Position numbers and translations under genes: made by a program. This document shows, in pieces, positions 13,690-25,600 of a stretch of DNA of 64,000 nt. Numbering within the stretch: the stretch's first letter is position 1; the number at the start of each line of letters is the position of its first letter. Origin of the DNA: Ampullaceana balthica (lineage: Eukaryota; Mollusca; Gastropoda; Lymnaeidae); the NCBI GenBank assembly GCA_944989445.1, contig CALYLW010000500.1, positions 248,001 to 312,000 of the forward strand, written 5' to 3'. Under the pieces are notes generated by a model. The model worked only from the letters and a program-made list of their open reading frames with translations, ran no database searches and was not told the DNA's origin.

Positions 13690-13921
13690 GATTTCGAGAA
13701 GTAAAGTTTTGAAGAGCTGTGTTTTAGTTCAGTCTGAAGGCCTTAGTAGTGGGAATAGGCCTACTATAAATGTGTAATGGTAGATAATTCCACTGCTTTT
13801 GGGGCACAAAAAGAGAAATACCTTTTGCCAAATGTTTTAGTGCGTGTCTTGGAAACAGAGAATACGTGTGTTTGCAAAAGAGCATACTTAGACCAAGCAA
13901 TTTGCTGTAGTCATTACACAT
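13690..13921 (-). pseudogene. LINE C-terminal remnant
   Basis: The minus-strand frame 13724-13921 contains L-F-V-P-Q-K-Q-W-N-Y-L-P-L-H-I followed by T-T-K-A-F-R. This resembles the conserved C-terminal box of many non-LTR reverse transcriptases (A-P-x-x-W-N-S-L-P-L-x-I, then A-F-K). No RT catalytic region lies upstream. It is probably the dead 3' end of a CR1/L2-like element. Assignment rests on this one box. Confidence 0.45.
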
Positions 13922-14836
13922 AGTATCTATTGACTAATACGTTTATTGGCTATGTGACATAAGGCTCTAACCTATACAATTTGATGTGTCTGTTTTTTCT
14001 CGCTATATCAAAAATGTGTGTCATAAATGACTGAAAGAGGTATACAATAATATATAATTCGTAAGCCAGTTGTATAAAGAGTTACATTTTATTTACTCTA
14101 GCATTGGTAACATCACGAGTATGACATGGTATTTTTTAGATTGCATGGCCATGACGTTGTGGGGTTGGTAGTTAAAAATATGTTTTACCCGGTCACTATT
14201 GTCTCGATTACATGGTGTGAAGCCGTCGGCATTCTTTGAAACGCTGATGTAAATATTGGTACCGTGTAGAAGTATATGGAACGGAAAAAGTCAATCAATT
14301 TTATGACCTTACCCCAAAGTCTTCATCAGACTGACAAAGTCAACGAAGGACAAGTAGTTCCTCCCTATTCATTGTCTTGCAGGGAAACAACTGAGCATCA
14401 CCACATATTTATGGGTTTTTATTTCCTGTATTTTTGTTTCAGAGTCGTGCTTATTTAAAATCGTATGCAAAGTAGGTTCAGTGTTGCGGATTCCTTATTT
14501 AAGTGTTTTGACACTCTTGGGGGGACTGTACCAACCGTCGAGACGTGAACATTGGATACAAAGAAATGAGCGACCCTGGTACAAGGGGTTGGGCTACTGT
14601 TCTCTCTTGGATTGTCACAAAACACTGGTTTTGGCAGCTATGTCGGACAGAGAATGAATCGGAAGAACTTTTTACAACATAGTAAGCAAAGAAATTGTAC
14701 AAAAGAAGCAAGATAATTTTTAAAAAAAAATAAGTACAAAGATTCTAGAGGAAAAACATATCTATAGATAAAACAACAAGATAAACATATCTATAGATAA
14801 AACAACACGAAATGAGTAAAATTTATGAAAGTATAA
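13922..14836. other. Intergenic, nothing recognised
   Basis: AT-rich DNA downstream of the claudin-like gene. Short open frames at 14276-14458 and 14499-14711 show no domain. A 28-bp direct repeat (CATATCTATAGATAAAACAA type) sits at 14757-14810. Confidence 0.4.
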
Positions 14837-14842
14837 TTTATT
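14837..14842 (-). promoter_or_regulatory. Candidate polyadenylation signal AATAAA
   Basis: AATAAA on the minus strand, about 166 nt downstream of the stop codon of the four-transmembrane gene. Position fits a short 3' UTR. No transcript evidence. Confidence 0.4.
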
Positions 14843-15007
14843 AATACCTAAAAACAATACATTAAAAAAACTACATTGGCAGAATTCAAAAAACGTCTCC
14901 TACATGCGTCCATCTGTTTTTGAAACACATCTTTACATTAAATACATAAGAATACATACGGAAGACGCAATGCACTACAGAACAGTGTCCTTTCTAGCTG
15001 TATAAAG

Positions 15008-16714
15008 CTAAGAGGAATTTGATCTCTGGCTTACGATATACAGGACGCCACCCAGGAAATACAAGCAGGCACTGATGGTGGTGAGGACGAATGAGTAGCC
15101 AAGCTCAAAGTTTCGGTTGACCATGCGAAAGTCTCTGTGGATTTGCCCGACCCAGATTATGACTCCAATCACTATGAAGACACCTTAGACAGAAGGGAGA
15201 AAAAAACACAATTAAAATAAATCTTTCCATTCATTCGTTTTTTAAAATATAATCACATTTTACAAGCGTTCACATTATGACTTCAGTTCATATGAAAACA
15301 CTTTGGGCAGAGATAAACATTTTGTGTAAGTTCTTGTAAAAAAATTATGTCGAAATTGTTTTAATTCATGTTTTTTAAATTTAATTTTTTTTTATAGTTT
15401 ATCCAAAAATCGTTTCAAATATTCTTGTTTTTTAAATATTTTGATTAATCTTTTAAAAAGTAAATGTTACTATTTTCATAATTTTGTCAATAAAGAAAGA
15501 TTTGAGCAAGTCCTGTTTCAATACTTTTTCATCGACATGACTCGCCCAGATTCAACGACAATCAACTCACATGCCAGGATACTGAGAGCTCCGCTGAGAT
15601 ATGCAGTGACCTTGGTCGGACTTTGGAAGGTGTATCCTTTGTAAATATGATACAAGGCTAGGACCATGGCGCCAATGCCCCAAGTATTGGCCGTCACAAC
15701 CATGGACAATACTGCTATCTGGTAGGCTAAATAAAGACAGTTGTAGTTTTGGGGGAGATGGTAGAAAATAATACAATCACTTAGTGGTTATCTTAATTTC
15801 ATCACTAAATTCAGGCTAAAGATGGCAGTATAAATAAACAAAGTGAGAATTCAAGCGGCTGTAGCTGTTAGGGCCCCGAGAGCAGCAAACATAGTGATGG
15901 CGCTGCTGTTAGGGCCCCGAGAGCAGCAAACATAGTGATGGCGCAGCTGTTAGGGCCCCGAGCGCAGCAAACATAGTGATGGCGCAGCTGTTAGGGCCCC
16001 GAGAGCAGCAAACATAGTGATGGCGCAGCTGTTAGGGCCCCGAGAGCAGCAAACATATTGATGGCGCAGCTGTTAGGGACCCGAGAGCAGCAAACATAGT
16101 GATTCATGGCTATACAACAGAGCGGTTTAGGCCTGGGAACAGCAAGCAAAGGGATGAATAGCTCTACACTAGAGCAGTTAGGGCCCCGAGAACAACAAAC
16201 AAAGATGCATAGCTATACAGCAGAGCATGTAGGCCCCCGAGAACAACAAACATATGTCCGCATAGCGTCACATATTGTCCATATATATTTTAGGAGTTTA
16301 CCATCCTTCAGGACTAAACTAAGATATTTGAAAGTAAAAGTAGAATTTTAGTCATAACTTAAAAAGCAAATATATTTTTGAACAGTTCCTTCTTGTTACA
16401 TGCCTACATTATTTGATCGTTATGCCTAACAACCCCCCCCCCACACACACAAACACTCACTGTCATCTCGTCTCCCATTTGTAACCAGCATGTAACTCCC
16501 ACTTACCCCCCCTCCCCCCAGACTTACATGACAAGTCAGACGGACTGCGGTGGGTACACAGACTGTCATAGCAGTACTGCACGACGCCCTGGGCTTGTGG
16601 ACCTAAGACTGACCAGTGGGTTGTCCCCAGACCCACGTTGTGTATGATCAAACCAATGAAATCAAACGTCAGGCCCGTCGTGACTGTAAAGTCCACTCCA
16701 GTTGGATACGACAT
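15008..16714 (-). CDS. Claudin/PMP22-like four-transmembrane protein, 3 coding exons
   Basis: Coding exons on the minus strand are 16714-16528 (187 nt), 15726-15571 (156 nt) and 15183-15008 (176 nt). Together they give 519 nt, 172 residues plus stop. Junctions are GT-AG with matching phase 1: donor CAT|GTAAGT, acceptor TTTAG|CC, donor CAT|GTGAGT, acceptor CTAAG|GT. Four hydrophobic segments lie at about residues 11-30, 63-90, 100-125 and 137-163. The first extracellular loop carries W34, C48 and C53, and the tail after TM4 is short (S-Q-R-S-N-S-S). Topology and length fit the claudin/PMP22/EMP superfamily of membrane junction or tetraspan proteins, but the Cys spacing is not the classical claudin W-GLW-C-C pattern, so function is unassigned. 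An acceptor CTCACAG lies six bases before the ATG, so a noncoding 5' exon probably exists further upstream. Intron 1 carries a minisatellite. Confidence 0.82.
15855..16110. repeat. 40-bp minisatellite in intron 1
   Basis: About six close copies of a roughly 40-bp unit containing GTTAGGGCCCCGAGAGCAGC and AAACATAGTGATGGCGC, then degenerate copies to about 16250. It lies in intron 1 of the four-transmembrane gene. Confidence 0.9.
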
Positions 16715-16918
16715 GGGTATCTGTGAGATAGAAGGTGAAGGTCAAGTTATTTACAGGGTTTACAAAACTTTACAAGGTTGATTTTTTTAAATCCATGAGA
16801 AACAAGTTTAGAGAAATGGTGAATTTAAGGCTCGCTTGGTATACCAGTGTTTTTGGAATTCAACAAAATGAGATTTTCTAATGAGCATGTGATTGTGAGT
16901 GTGTGAGTTATGGCAACT

Positions 16919-17012
16919 TGTCATAAAAAATGATAAGCGTAGGACTGGATAAGAGTAGGACGCAATAGTATTCTGTATATAAGGAGCGTCTGTAATAGAT
17001 AAGATTGACACC
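16919..17012 (+). mobile_element. Solo 3' tail of the LINE/SINE family
   Basis: Contains GATAAGCGTAGGAC, GGACGCAATAGTATTCTGTA and AAGGAGCGTCTGTAATAGAT. This is the conserved 3' tail seen after the LINE at 56041-56640 and in the family 1 SINEs. No coding part remains. Confidence 0.65.
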
Positions 17013-18059
17013 AGGTGTCCTCTTAAAACGATCCAAGCTTTTTATTTTCAGTGGCTACCAAAATAATTTATCCCCTTTTAGGTTATGTTTGAAAAGTGTT
17101 AAAACGCTGCTATCATTAAATCCCATTCCATGATATTCCCAGAATTCCGTGAAATCTTCGAACTACCAATAATAAGGAAAGAAAATTATAAATTCAAATC
17201 TTTTAACATTCTCAAAATAATGTTAGGAGGCAGCAATGTAGGTTATTTGTGGCAGAAATTGTTAAGGTAACGATTGTTTGAAATGTAAGGACTTTATCTT
17301 TAAAATTAAAAGAGGTATCAGACTGTTATATTTGAACTATGCTTAATGCCATACTCTTATCGTAAAACAGTTATTGATTACATGAAAGCTTATTGGTTTT
17401 CTTGCGAAAAAAGTTTTAACTAGCCACTAAAAATTCATATTTATATGAAAGAGGTAGCACTATTGAGCCTCAGCCAAAACCATTACAAATATTTACATTT
17501 CTATTTCTATGTTTGCTTTACTCTTGCGATCCCAACGAAGCCTCTTCAAATGGATTCAATTTTAACTACAAATTGTCTACAAATATCGATTTTATTTCGA
17601 TGTTTCAAATGAATTAATAAATTAATGTATTAACTTTAACACAAAGTTTAAATGTAAATATATCACTTACTCTGTGAGTCTTTTTCTTCTCAAATCACTC
17701 AAAAAATAGGTTCTCCCAAGGGAATAAATGAATGTCATCGATCTCAATCAGTTATATTATTGGGAATCAATCAGTCGATTCGTGGAGATATGGGTCACAA
17801 AAGACACTGCACCGAGGTTGGATTGATCGATCACAGAGTTCGTTACTGGTGCACGGAAAAGTTCACGATTGAGAAAGATAGAGAGGTGACTAATTTCACG
17901 TTTGGTCCTCGTAAAACGTGCGGTAAACAAGACTAGAGATATACTGTTAGAACATACTACTCCTTAGAAACGATTTAAATTGCAAAATAATTTTTCATTC
18001 TTCGTATAGAATGGGTAAAAATTATTTTTTTTTACAAAAGGTTTATGGTTCCTTTCCGT
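17013..18059. other. Region 5' of the four-transmembrane gene
   Basis: AT-rich, with a more GC-balanced patch at 17740-17930 that could hold the promoter and noncoding first exon of the gene at 15008-16714. Nothing in it is decisive. Confidence 0.3.
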
Positions 18060-18074
18060 TGCCTAGGAACCAGG

Positions 18075-18112
18075 GGAGACTTCAGGCGCGAGACGTCATT
18101 TATGGATGGCCC
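18075..18112. mobile_element. Terminal fragment of the GGGGCCRTCCATAAA MITE family
   Basis: Contains GACGTCATTTATGGATGGCC then CC, the right terminal sequence of the elements at 49599-50360 and 50949-51189. No matching left end is visible. Confidence 0.5.
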
Positions 18113-18545
18113 CTTGCAACTGCTGCCCGGTGTTGGGTAGATAGCTGCACGGCCACGCAGCCTTAGAGTCTAGTGCTAGAACTAAATTAAACACATATTC
18201 TGAAGACCAGAGACTATCTCTTAAGGCCTTGGCTAATACCTGGGCAACCTGCTCCCCTTGTGTCGTCCTGATCCCCGTCACCGACACACAGGGAGGGGGG
18301 GTCCGTAGTCCTCCCGTTTAGACGATCATTAGGTATTTCAACCATATTGAAAGAATGAAATGGGCGCTTTTTATTACATTTTCTCGGTGAGTGTATGCAA
18401 ACCATACACTTGCCTTTGCCCTGGGAACTAGACTGATGAGTCGAATCCAGTCGAATCCTTTTCATTACGCCACTCATACGTGGTTTTGTGTGTCTGTTGC
18501 TTTAAGCAAGGATTCCTTACAGACATGGTCTATGACGTTGTTGGC

Positions 18546-18838
18546 CAGGGTTGTCAGTTCCACGCCTTACTTGTGTCCCGGGCCACGTAGAGGTCAACCC
18601 TTTCAGGAGACAGTTCCACGCCTTACTTGTATCCCGGGCCACGTAGAGGTCAACCCTTTCAGGAGACAGTTCCACGCCTTACTTGTGTCCCGGGCCACGT
18701 AGAGGTCAACCCTTTCAGGAGACAGTTCCACGCCTTACTTGTGTCCCGGGCCACGTAGAGGCCAACCCTTTCAGGAGACAGTTCCACGCCTTACTTGTGT
18801 CCCGGGCCGCGTAGAGGCCAACACTTTTAGGAGAACCC
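18546..18838. repeat. About 59-bp minisatellite, 5 copies
   Basis: Tandem units containing CACGCCTTACTTGTGTCCCG, GGCCACGTAGAGGTCAACCC and TTTCAGGAGACAG. GC-rich relative to its surroundings. Confidence 0.92.
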
Positions 18839-19333
18839 TGTCCCTTTACAGTGCTAGAACTAGAACTGTATATTGGTATTGAACTATATAATCAACGTTT
18901 TATTTGTTGAAATAGGTTAAAGTTAAAGATAATGGTTTCCAGAAAAAGAAGTGGAAACAACTCTGTTTTGAAATTTACATTAGGCTGCATACATTTAAAA
19001 AAAAACGTGTGCAAAGAGTTCATTTAATTGAAGAGGTTTCCCACTCATTATTTTCCCACTCACTACTTTCCCAGTCTACCAATAATCCTCATATGAAAAC
19101 AGACGTATAAGATCGAATTGTCTCTCCTTAGCTAGTAGTCGGGGGATGAGTGTTGGTGTGGCATCGTTTGCTGCTGAGTGAGGCAAACAGACATTAACAT
19201 TTGCATCTTTAGTTGGAAATTTTTAAAGATTGGGAGCTTTACATTAAATTATTTATAATAATACAGAAATATAGGTGAACTTCACACGCAGGACATCTTA
19301 AACCTCATTTCCACAAACAGGATCATTCAATTT

Positions 19334-20056
19334 ACATTCATTTGTACATCACTATGTGATGCTATAGCTAACATATAATTTAGATCCATTTTCCCCTCTC
19401 TGTGTAATGCTATAGCTAACATATAATTAATCCATCTCTGTGTGATTCTATAGCTAACATATAATTTAGATCTATTTAACCATCTCTATGTGATGCTATA
19501 GCTAACATATAATTTAGATCCATTTATCCTCCTCTGTGTGATGCTATAGCTAACATATAATTTAGATCCATTATCCATCTCTGTTTGATGCTGTAGCTAA
19601 CATATAATTTAGATCTATTTAACTATCTCTGTATTATGCAAAAGCTAACATATAATTTAGATCCATTTAACTATCTCTGTATTATGCAAAAGCTAACATA
19701 TAATTTAGATCCATTTAACTATCTCTGTATTATGCAAAAGCTAACATATAATTTAGATCCATTTAACTATCTCTGTATTATGCAAAAGCTAACATATAAT
19801 TTAGATCCATTTAACTATCTCTGTATTATGCAAAAGCTAACATATAATTTAGATCTATTTAACCATCTCTATGTGATGATATAGCTAACATATAATTTAG
19901 ATCCATTTATCCCTCTCTGTGTGATACTATAGTTTACTTATAACTTAGATCCATCAGTGTGTGATGCTATAGCTAACATATAATATAGATCCATTTCATT
20001 TATCCATCACTTTGTGATGCTATAGCTATCATATAATTTAGATCCATTTATCTCTC
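19334..20056. repeat. About 48-bp minisatellite, about 15 copies
   Basis: Units contain GCTATAGCTAACATATAATT, TAGATCCATTT and CATCTCTGTGTGAT. A homogeneous sub-block (TATTATGCAAAAGC variant) at 19630-19850 gives a repetitive open frame at 19636-19884 with no biological meaning. Confidence 0.93.
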
Positions 20057-20699
20057 GATGTGTCACACTACTATAACAGTGCAACAGCAATCAATATGCA
20101 GAAACCCAATAGTTTCATTGACTCTGAGAGACATTAAAGGTACTAGGGGTTTGATAATTAATAGGAATATGATATGTGGAGGCAAACTGCAAGCTACGGT
20201 ATTGGGTCAATTATCTTTAAATGAATGTGCTAAAAGTCTAGTAAAGTTAAAATTATGATTAGATTACAAAATAAAGATGTAGTTTTCCTTATAACTGAGA
20301 CAGTAATAGTAATAATTACAAGGCATACAGACTTAAGGACATGTTTTTTTTCTTCTTCTATATTGTAAGGACCTTTGAACATAAGTTTGATCATTCTAGT
20401 AAACCTATGTATGTTATGGGTTGGGTTTTTTCTGTGTAATTGAAGAGGATGCTCCACTGGTTGCATGCAAGGACAACTCAGCAAGATTATTAGGAACTGG
20501 AGGTTAGAAGGAAGGAGGCAATAGACACAGACTTGTCACGTATTTAGACTCAACTGGTCCTTTGAACATTTAACTTTATAAATATGATTGTCTTTGCTGT
20601 AAACAAATTATGAATACAAGTACTTTTATTTTTGAAAAATGTCTTCCAAGCTTAATTAAAAATGTATTACCCTGAGCTTCTTATATCTTAAAGAATATT

Positions 20700-20856
20700 A
20701 GCTGCAAAATGTGTATACCTTAGCTTTGCATTTTAATAATGTAGTTATGACAAAATATGTATACCTTAGCTTTGCATTGTAATAATGTAGTTATGACAAA
20801 ATGTGTATACCTTAGCTTTGCACAGTAATAATGTAGTTATGACAATATTTGTATAA
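20700..20856. repeat. About 56-bp repeat, 3 copies
   Basis: Three tandem units containing TGTATACCTTAGCTTTGCA and TAATAATGTAGTTATGACAA. Confidence 0.8.
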
Positions 20857-21132
20857 ATAAGCTAAGAAACAGATGTCAACTCCTTTCTTTTAAAATAACA
20901 AATTTTATTTGACCGTTAAAGCAATGAGAAAAATAACTTTCGATGTTTCAATATTAACACCAAGGTAAAAACATGGAAATTTTAAACAAGAATTTATAGT
21001 CCATTTCCATGTGTTCTTATAAATAATGGTCTGGAGTGCCTGAGCTTATCTTATGGTATAAGGTACCATCCATGCTCAACGTCACCCATCTAGGCCAAGG
21101 GAGGGGGGGATAGACATGTGTGTTGCTGTGTT

Positions 21133-21668
21133 TTGGGGAAGTGAAGTACAAGGTTTAGACAGATAGGGAAAAGAAAGAGCTGGTGGTGGTGGGATGTTAA
21201 AGTGAAGTACAAGGTTTAGACAGATAGGGAAAGGAAAGAGTTGGTGGTGGTGGGATGTTAAAGTGAAGTACAAGGTTTAGACAGATAGGGAAAGGAAAGA
21301 GTTGGTGGTGGTGGGATGTTAAAGTGAAGTACAACGTTTAGACAGATAAGGAAAGGAAAGAGCTGGTGGTGGTGGGATGTTAAAGTGAAGTACAACGTTT
21401 AGACAGATAAGGAAAGGAAAGAGCTGGTGGTGGTGGGATGTTAAAGTGAAGTACAACGTTTAGACAGATAAGGAAAGGAAAGAGTTGGTGGTGGTGGGAT
21501 GTTAAAGTGAAGTACAACGTTTAGACAGATAAGGAAAGGAAAGAGCTGGTGGTGGTGGGATGTTAAAGTGAAGTACAACGTTTAGACAGATAAGGAAAGG
21601 AAAGAGCTGGTGGTGGTGGGATGTTAAAGTGAAGTACAACGTTTAGACAGGTAGAGAAAGGAAAGAGT
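21133..21668. repeat. About 60-bp minisatellite, 9 copies
   Basis: Units contain GTGAAGTACAAGGTTTAGAC, AGATAGGGAAAGGAAAGAG and TGGTGGTGGTGGGATGTTAA. Two subtypes (AAGGTTTAG and AACGTTTAG) are segregated left and right. Open frame 21082-21273 is an artefact. Confidence 0.94.
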
Positions 21669-22035
21669 TGGTGTGGCTGGGTTGGGGGTCAAATTGTAGC
21701 CAAATTAACTTGCATCATTCAAAGATGACCCATAACACGGTTCAAAAGTTACAGTACTGTTCATATGACTAAATGCAAACCAGTAACATCTTTGGGAGTA
21801 AAAATATCAATATGTTGGGCTTAATTCCAGTGGCTGTAAGTGAAATGATAGTTCTTCTTGACTACAAGCAAACTAGCATTGACTTTATTAGACTTTATCA
21901 ATTGATTTGTAAAATATTTAATGCATTTTCAATTGTATTTAATTATTTTTAAAAAAAAATTGACATGGGCATATTTGTTAGAAACATCTTGACAGATTGG
22001 GACAATCAGTGTATCCTAAATAAAATCAATATCAA

Positions 22036-22284
22036 ATAAATTCACCCTTACACAGCATGAGACAGCTGCATGCTAATAGAATGGTGTGCCACAAATAACA
22101 TTCACCGTTACACAGCATGAGACAGCTGCATGCTAATAGAATGGTGTGCCACAATTAACATTCAGCCTTACACAGCATGAGACAGCTGCATGCTAATAGA
22201 ATGGTGTGCCACAATTAACATTCAGCCTTACACAGCATGAGACAGCTGCATGCTAATAGAATGATGTGCCACAAATAACATTCA
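22036..22284. repeat. 60-bp minisatellite, 4 copies
   Basis: Exact 60-bp period, with ACACAGCATGAGACAGCTGC and ATGCTAATAGAATGGTGTGC. It lies within about 500 bp downstream of the ADAM17-like stop codon, so it may be in the 3' UTR or just beyond. Confidence 0.93.
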
Positions 22285-22379
22285 CAGGCTTAAGATCACA
22301 TTCTTTAGTTACTAGTGTTAATAGTGTTTCATGGTAAACATTGTGATGATGAATGAGACAAGAAAACTAAACAGTTGAG

Positions 22380-22517
22380 GGAAGTCATTTATAGGATTGT
22401 TTCTTGGCTGTAACAAACATTTAAAGTCATTTATAGGATTTTTTAAAGCTATAATTTACATTTAAAGTCCTTCCAGAAGTCATTTATAGTATTGTTTCTT
22501 GGCTATAACAAACACTT
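22380..22517. repeat. Short imperfect repeats next to the ADAM17-like stop
   Basis: Three imperfect copies of GTCATTTATAGGATTGTTTC followed by TTGGCTGTAACAAAC, immediately 3' of the stop codon and thus probably in the 3' UTR. Confidence 0.65.
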
Positions 22518-22533
22518 CCAGAAGGCCAGCAAG

Positions 22534-22696
22534 TCAGTAGGATGAACGAGCTTTTGTTTGAGCCAGGTAAGCAGCCTCGGAGCTCAGAGTCCAGGCTTGT
22601 GAATCATCAAACTTATGTATATCAGGGAATGGCATGAATGAGTTGCGTTCTCTGAAATCAACGTTTGTGCTGTGGGAGGCAGTATTGCTTAGGTGG
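22534..22696 (-). CDS. Final coding exon of the minus-strand ADAM17-like gene
   Basis: Acceptor TTTCCCAACCCACAG, then S-H-L-S-N-T-A-S and 45 more residues ending A-R-S-S-Y and TGA at 22534. Acidic/aromatic, polar tail end with no recognised motif. A candidate AATAAA is on the minus strand at 21884-21889, 645 nt downstream, so the 3' UTR may span the 60-bp repeats. Confidence 0.8.
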
Positions 22697-25600
22697 CTGT
22701 GGGTTGGGAAAATAAAAATAACATGGAGGCTTGAATAAATTAATGGTGCAGATAGCCACATGGCAGAGAGATTGTATAGCAATTTTACGACCTTTAGACA
22801 GTTGTGTATGTGTGTCCTCTCAGACATTAAGTGTTGATTTATTGATACAGATTAAGATGATTCAGATATTACCTTGTTGGATAAATTTGTTCAAATCATT
22901 GAATGAAAGTGGGTGGGAATAGTTGTTAAAATTATTTGTAGAAAATGGGATAGGCATCCTAAGAAAACTTTATCAAAAGACATAGATCAAATATTTGAAA
23001 TAATCTTTGGCTGATGTAAATGAACTCAATCTTTTATTGTTAAGTTTTTTTCTCTCCACATAAGGAGTAGCTATTTTGTTGATGTTGTAATGCTGTGGGG
23101 CAGAACTTGGTTCTTAGCATTATTATCTGAGCCATAAGAAACTATGTTTTTTTTTAAAGCTACTAACAAGAAAATAATCTACATAAATTTCATGTTTTTT
23201 TTTGCTCTTAATTTTCTCAAAAAGAAAGTTTAACTATGAGAGTTTAAAACGCCATCTGATATTTATTAAAACATCTTTTCATATGCACATTTTATAAGCT
23301 GAACATTTTGAACATGATCAGTTCTTTGTTATTTTATTTTCATGAAATGAACAAATTTATTGGAACAAAACTTAAATTACTTACATTTGACTGTGCATAC
23401 TGGCTTGAATGCGTAAGAAACTTGAAAGGAGAAAAGGTTATTCGAATTATTTGTATTTCATTTTTGTTGTTACCATAATTTCTTTGTTTATTGAGGATTA
23501 GGAGAGAATAACTCTTGGGGCCATTGTGTAAACTATTATGTCATGCAGTCAGTATTAGGAGAGAATAACTCTTGGGGCCATTGTGTAAACTATTATGTCA
23601 TGCAGTCAGTATTAGGAGAGAATAACTCTTGGGGCCATTGTGTAAACTATTATGTCATGCAGTCAGTATTAGGAGAGAATAACTCTTGGGGCCATTGTGT
23701 AAACTATTATGTCATGCAGTCAGTATTAGGAGAGAATAACTCTTGGGGCCATTGTGTAAACTATTATGTCATGCAGTCAGTATTAGGAGAGAAAAACTCT
23801 TGGGGCCATTGTGTAAACTATCATGTCATGCAGTCAGTATTAGAAAAAAATCGAAAGAGGTAAATTAATTTAAACACAAAAACAAAAGAACATAATCATC
23901 ATGTGGCACACACAAGTGTGCACAAGATTACATGGCCATAGCAGTAAGGTTAATCTAATACTGTATGGCCATAGCAGTAAGGTTAATCTAATACATTATG
24001 GCCATAGCAGTAAGGTTAATCTAATACTGTATGGCTATAGCAGTAAGGTTAATATAATACTGTATGGCCACAGTTTTGTAAGAGATTGCTAATTGTTAGC
24101 AAGGGGCCACCTTTCTGCTGTACTCACTGACATAATTCATAAGTCACCAATTTAAGAACCTTTGAGACCAGTGTGATAAATCTGACCAATAATGACAAAC
24201 AACGTTGCATCACAGCAATAAACGAAGGGTTTCCAAATAAGAAAAGAAACTATTTGTATCCAAATGTTAGACATGATTGTGTATGCCTTACCTAAGAACA
24301 TCACCAACAATAGCCTTACCTAAGAACATCACCAACAATAGCCTTACCTGAAAGAACATCAACAACAATAGCCTTTAACCTGAAAGAACATCACCAACAA
24401 TAGCCTTACCTAAGAACATCACCAACAATAGCCTTACCTAAGAACACCACCAACAATAGCCTTACCTGAGAACATCACCAACAATAGCCTTACCTAAGAA
24501 CATCACCAACAATAGCCTTACCTAAGAACATCACCAACAATAGCCTTACCTGAGAACATCACCAACAATAGCCTTACCTGAGAACATCACCAACAATAGC
24601 TTACCTGAGAACATCACCAACAATAGCCTTACCTAAGAACATCACCAACAATAGCCTTACCTAAGAACATCACAACAATAGCCTTACCTAAGAACATCAC
24701 CAACAATAGCCTTACCTGAGAACATCACCAACAATAGCTTACCTGAGAACATCACCAACAATAGCCTTACCTGAGAACATCACCAACAATAGCTTACCTG
24801 AGAAACATCACCAACAATAGCCTTACCTGAGAACATCACCAACAATAGCCTTACCTGAGAACATCACCAACAATAGCCTTACCTGAGAACATCACCAACA
24901 ATAGCCTTACCTGAAAACATCACCAACAATAGCCTTACCTGAAAACATCACCAACAATAGCTAACCTGAAAACATCACCAACAATAGCTAACCTGAAAAC
25001 ATCACCAACAATAGCTAACCTGAGAAACATCACCAACAATAGCTTACCTGAGAACATCACCAACAACAACTTACCAGAGAACATCACCCTTAGGTTACCT
25101 GATGACAGAACCTGCATGAGACTACAAGGAACATTACCAACATTAACCTACCTGGAGCATAACCAACAATAGTTTACCTGAGAACATCATCCACATTTGC
25201 TTCACTGCTATTACAGGGAGTGTCATTCGTTGTTGCAGTGCTCCTGGCTACTGGAGACTTTTTCCCTTTCATTAAACCTTCCCATCTAATACCTGCAACC
25301 AAAAAAGGTAGGTCTACAATAGCAGTGATTGAGGGCAGAAAGAGGGCAGGGATCATGATTACATGTTACCACCTAGATATGAGACACGGACTGGGTAAGT
25401 GGAAGTCCATGCAGAGAGGATTTATCATATGCAGTCTGAAGAACTGCTGTTAGGCAACCATTTTGTCCCAGCTACTTTATCGAACTAGTTACACAGTAGA
25501 TAACCTACTGTAGAAATCTCATTAGTGGACGTCCCAGTTAAACCTTGGGGTGACGAGGGGCATTATAACATTTTTAATTACTTGGAGAAAGTTCTATGGG

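Noticed and set aside
24283..25177. Regular repeats resembling a CRISPR array.
   Set aside because: Units are directly tandem with no variable spacers, the genome is animal, and the repeat derives from a splice donor.
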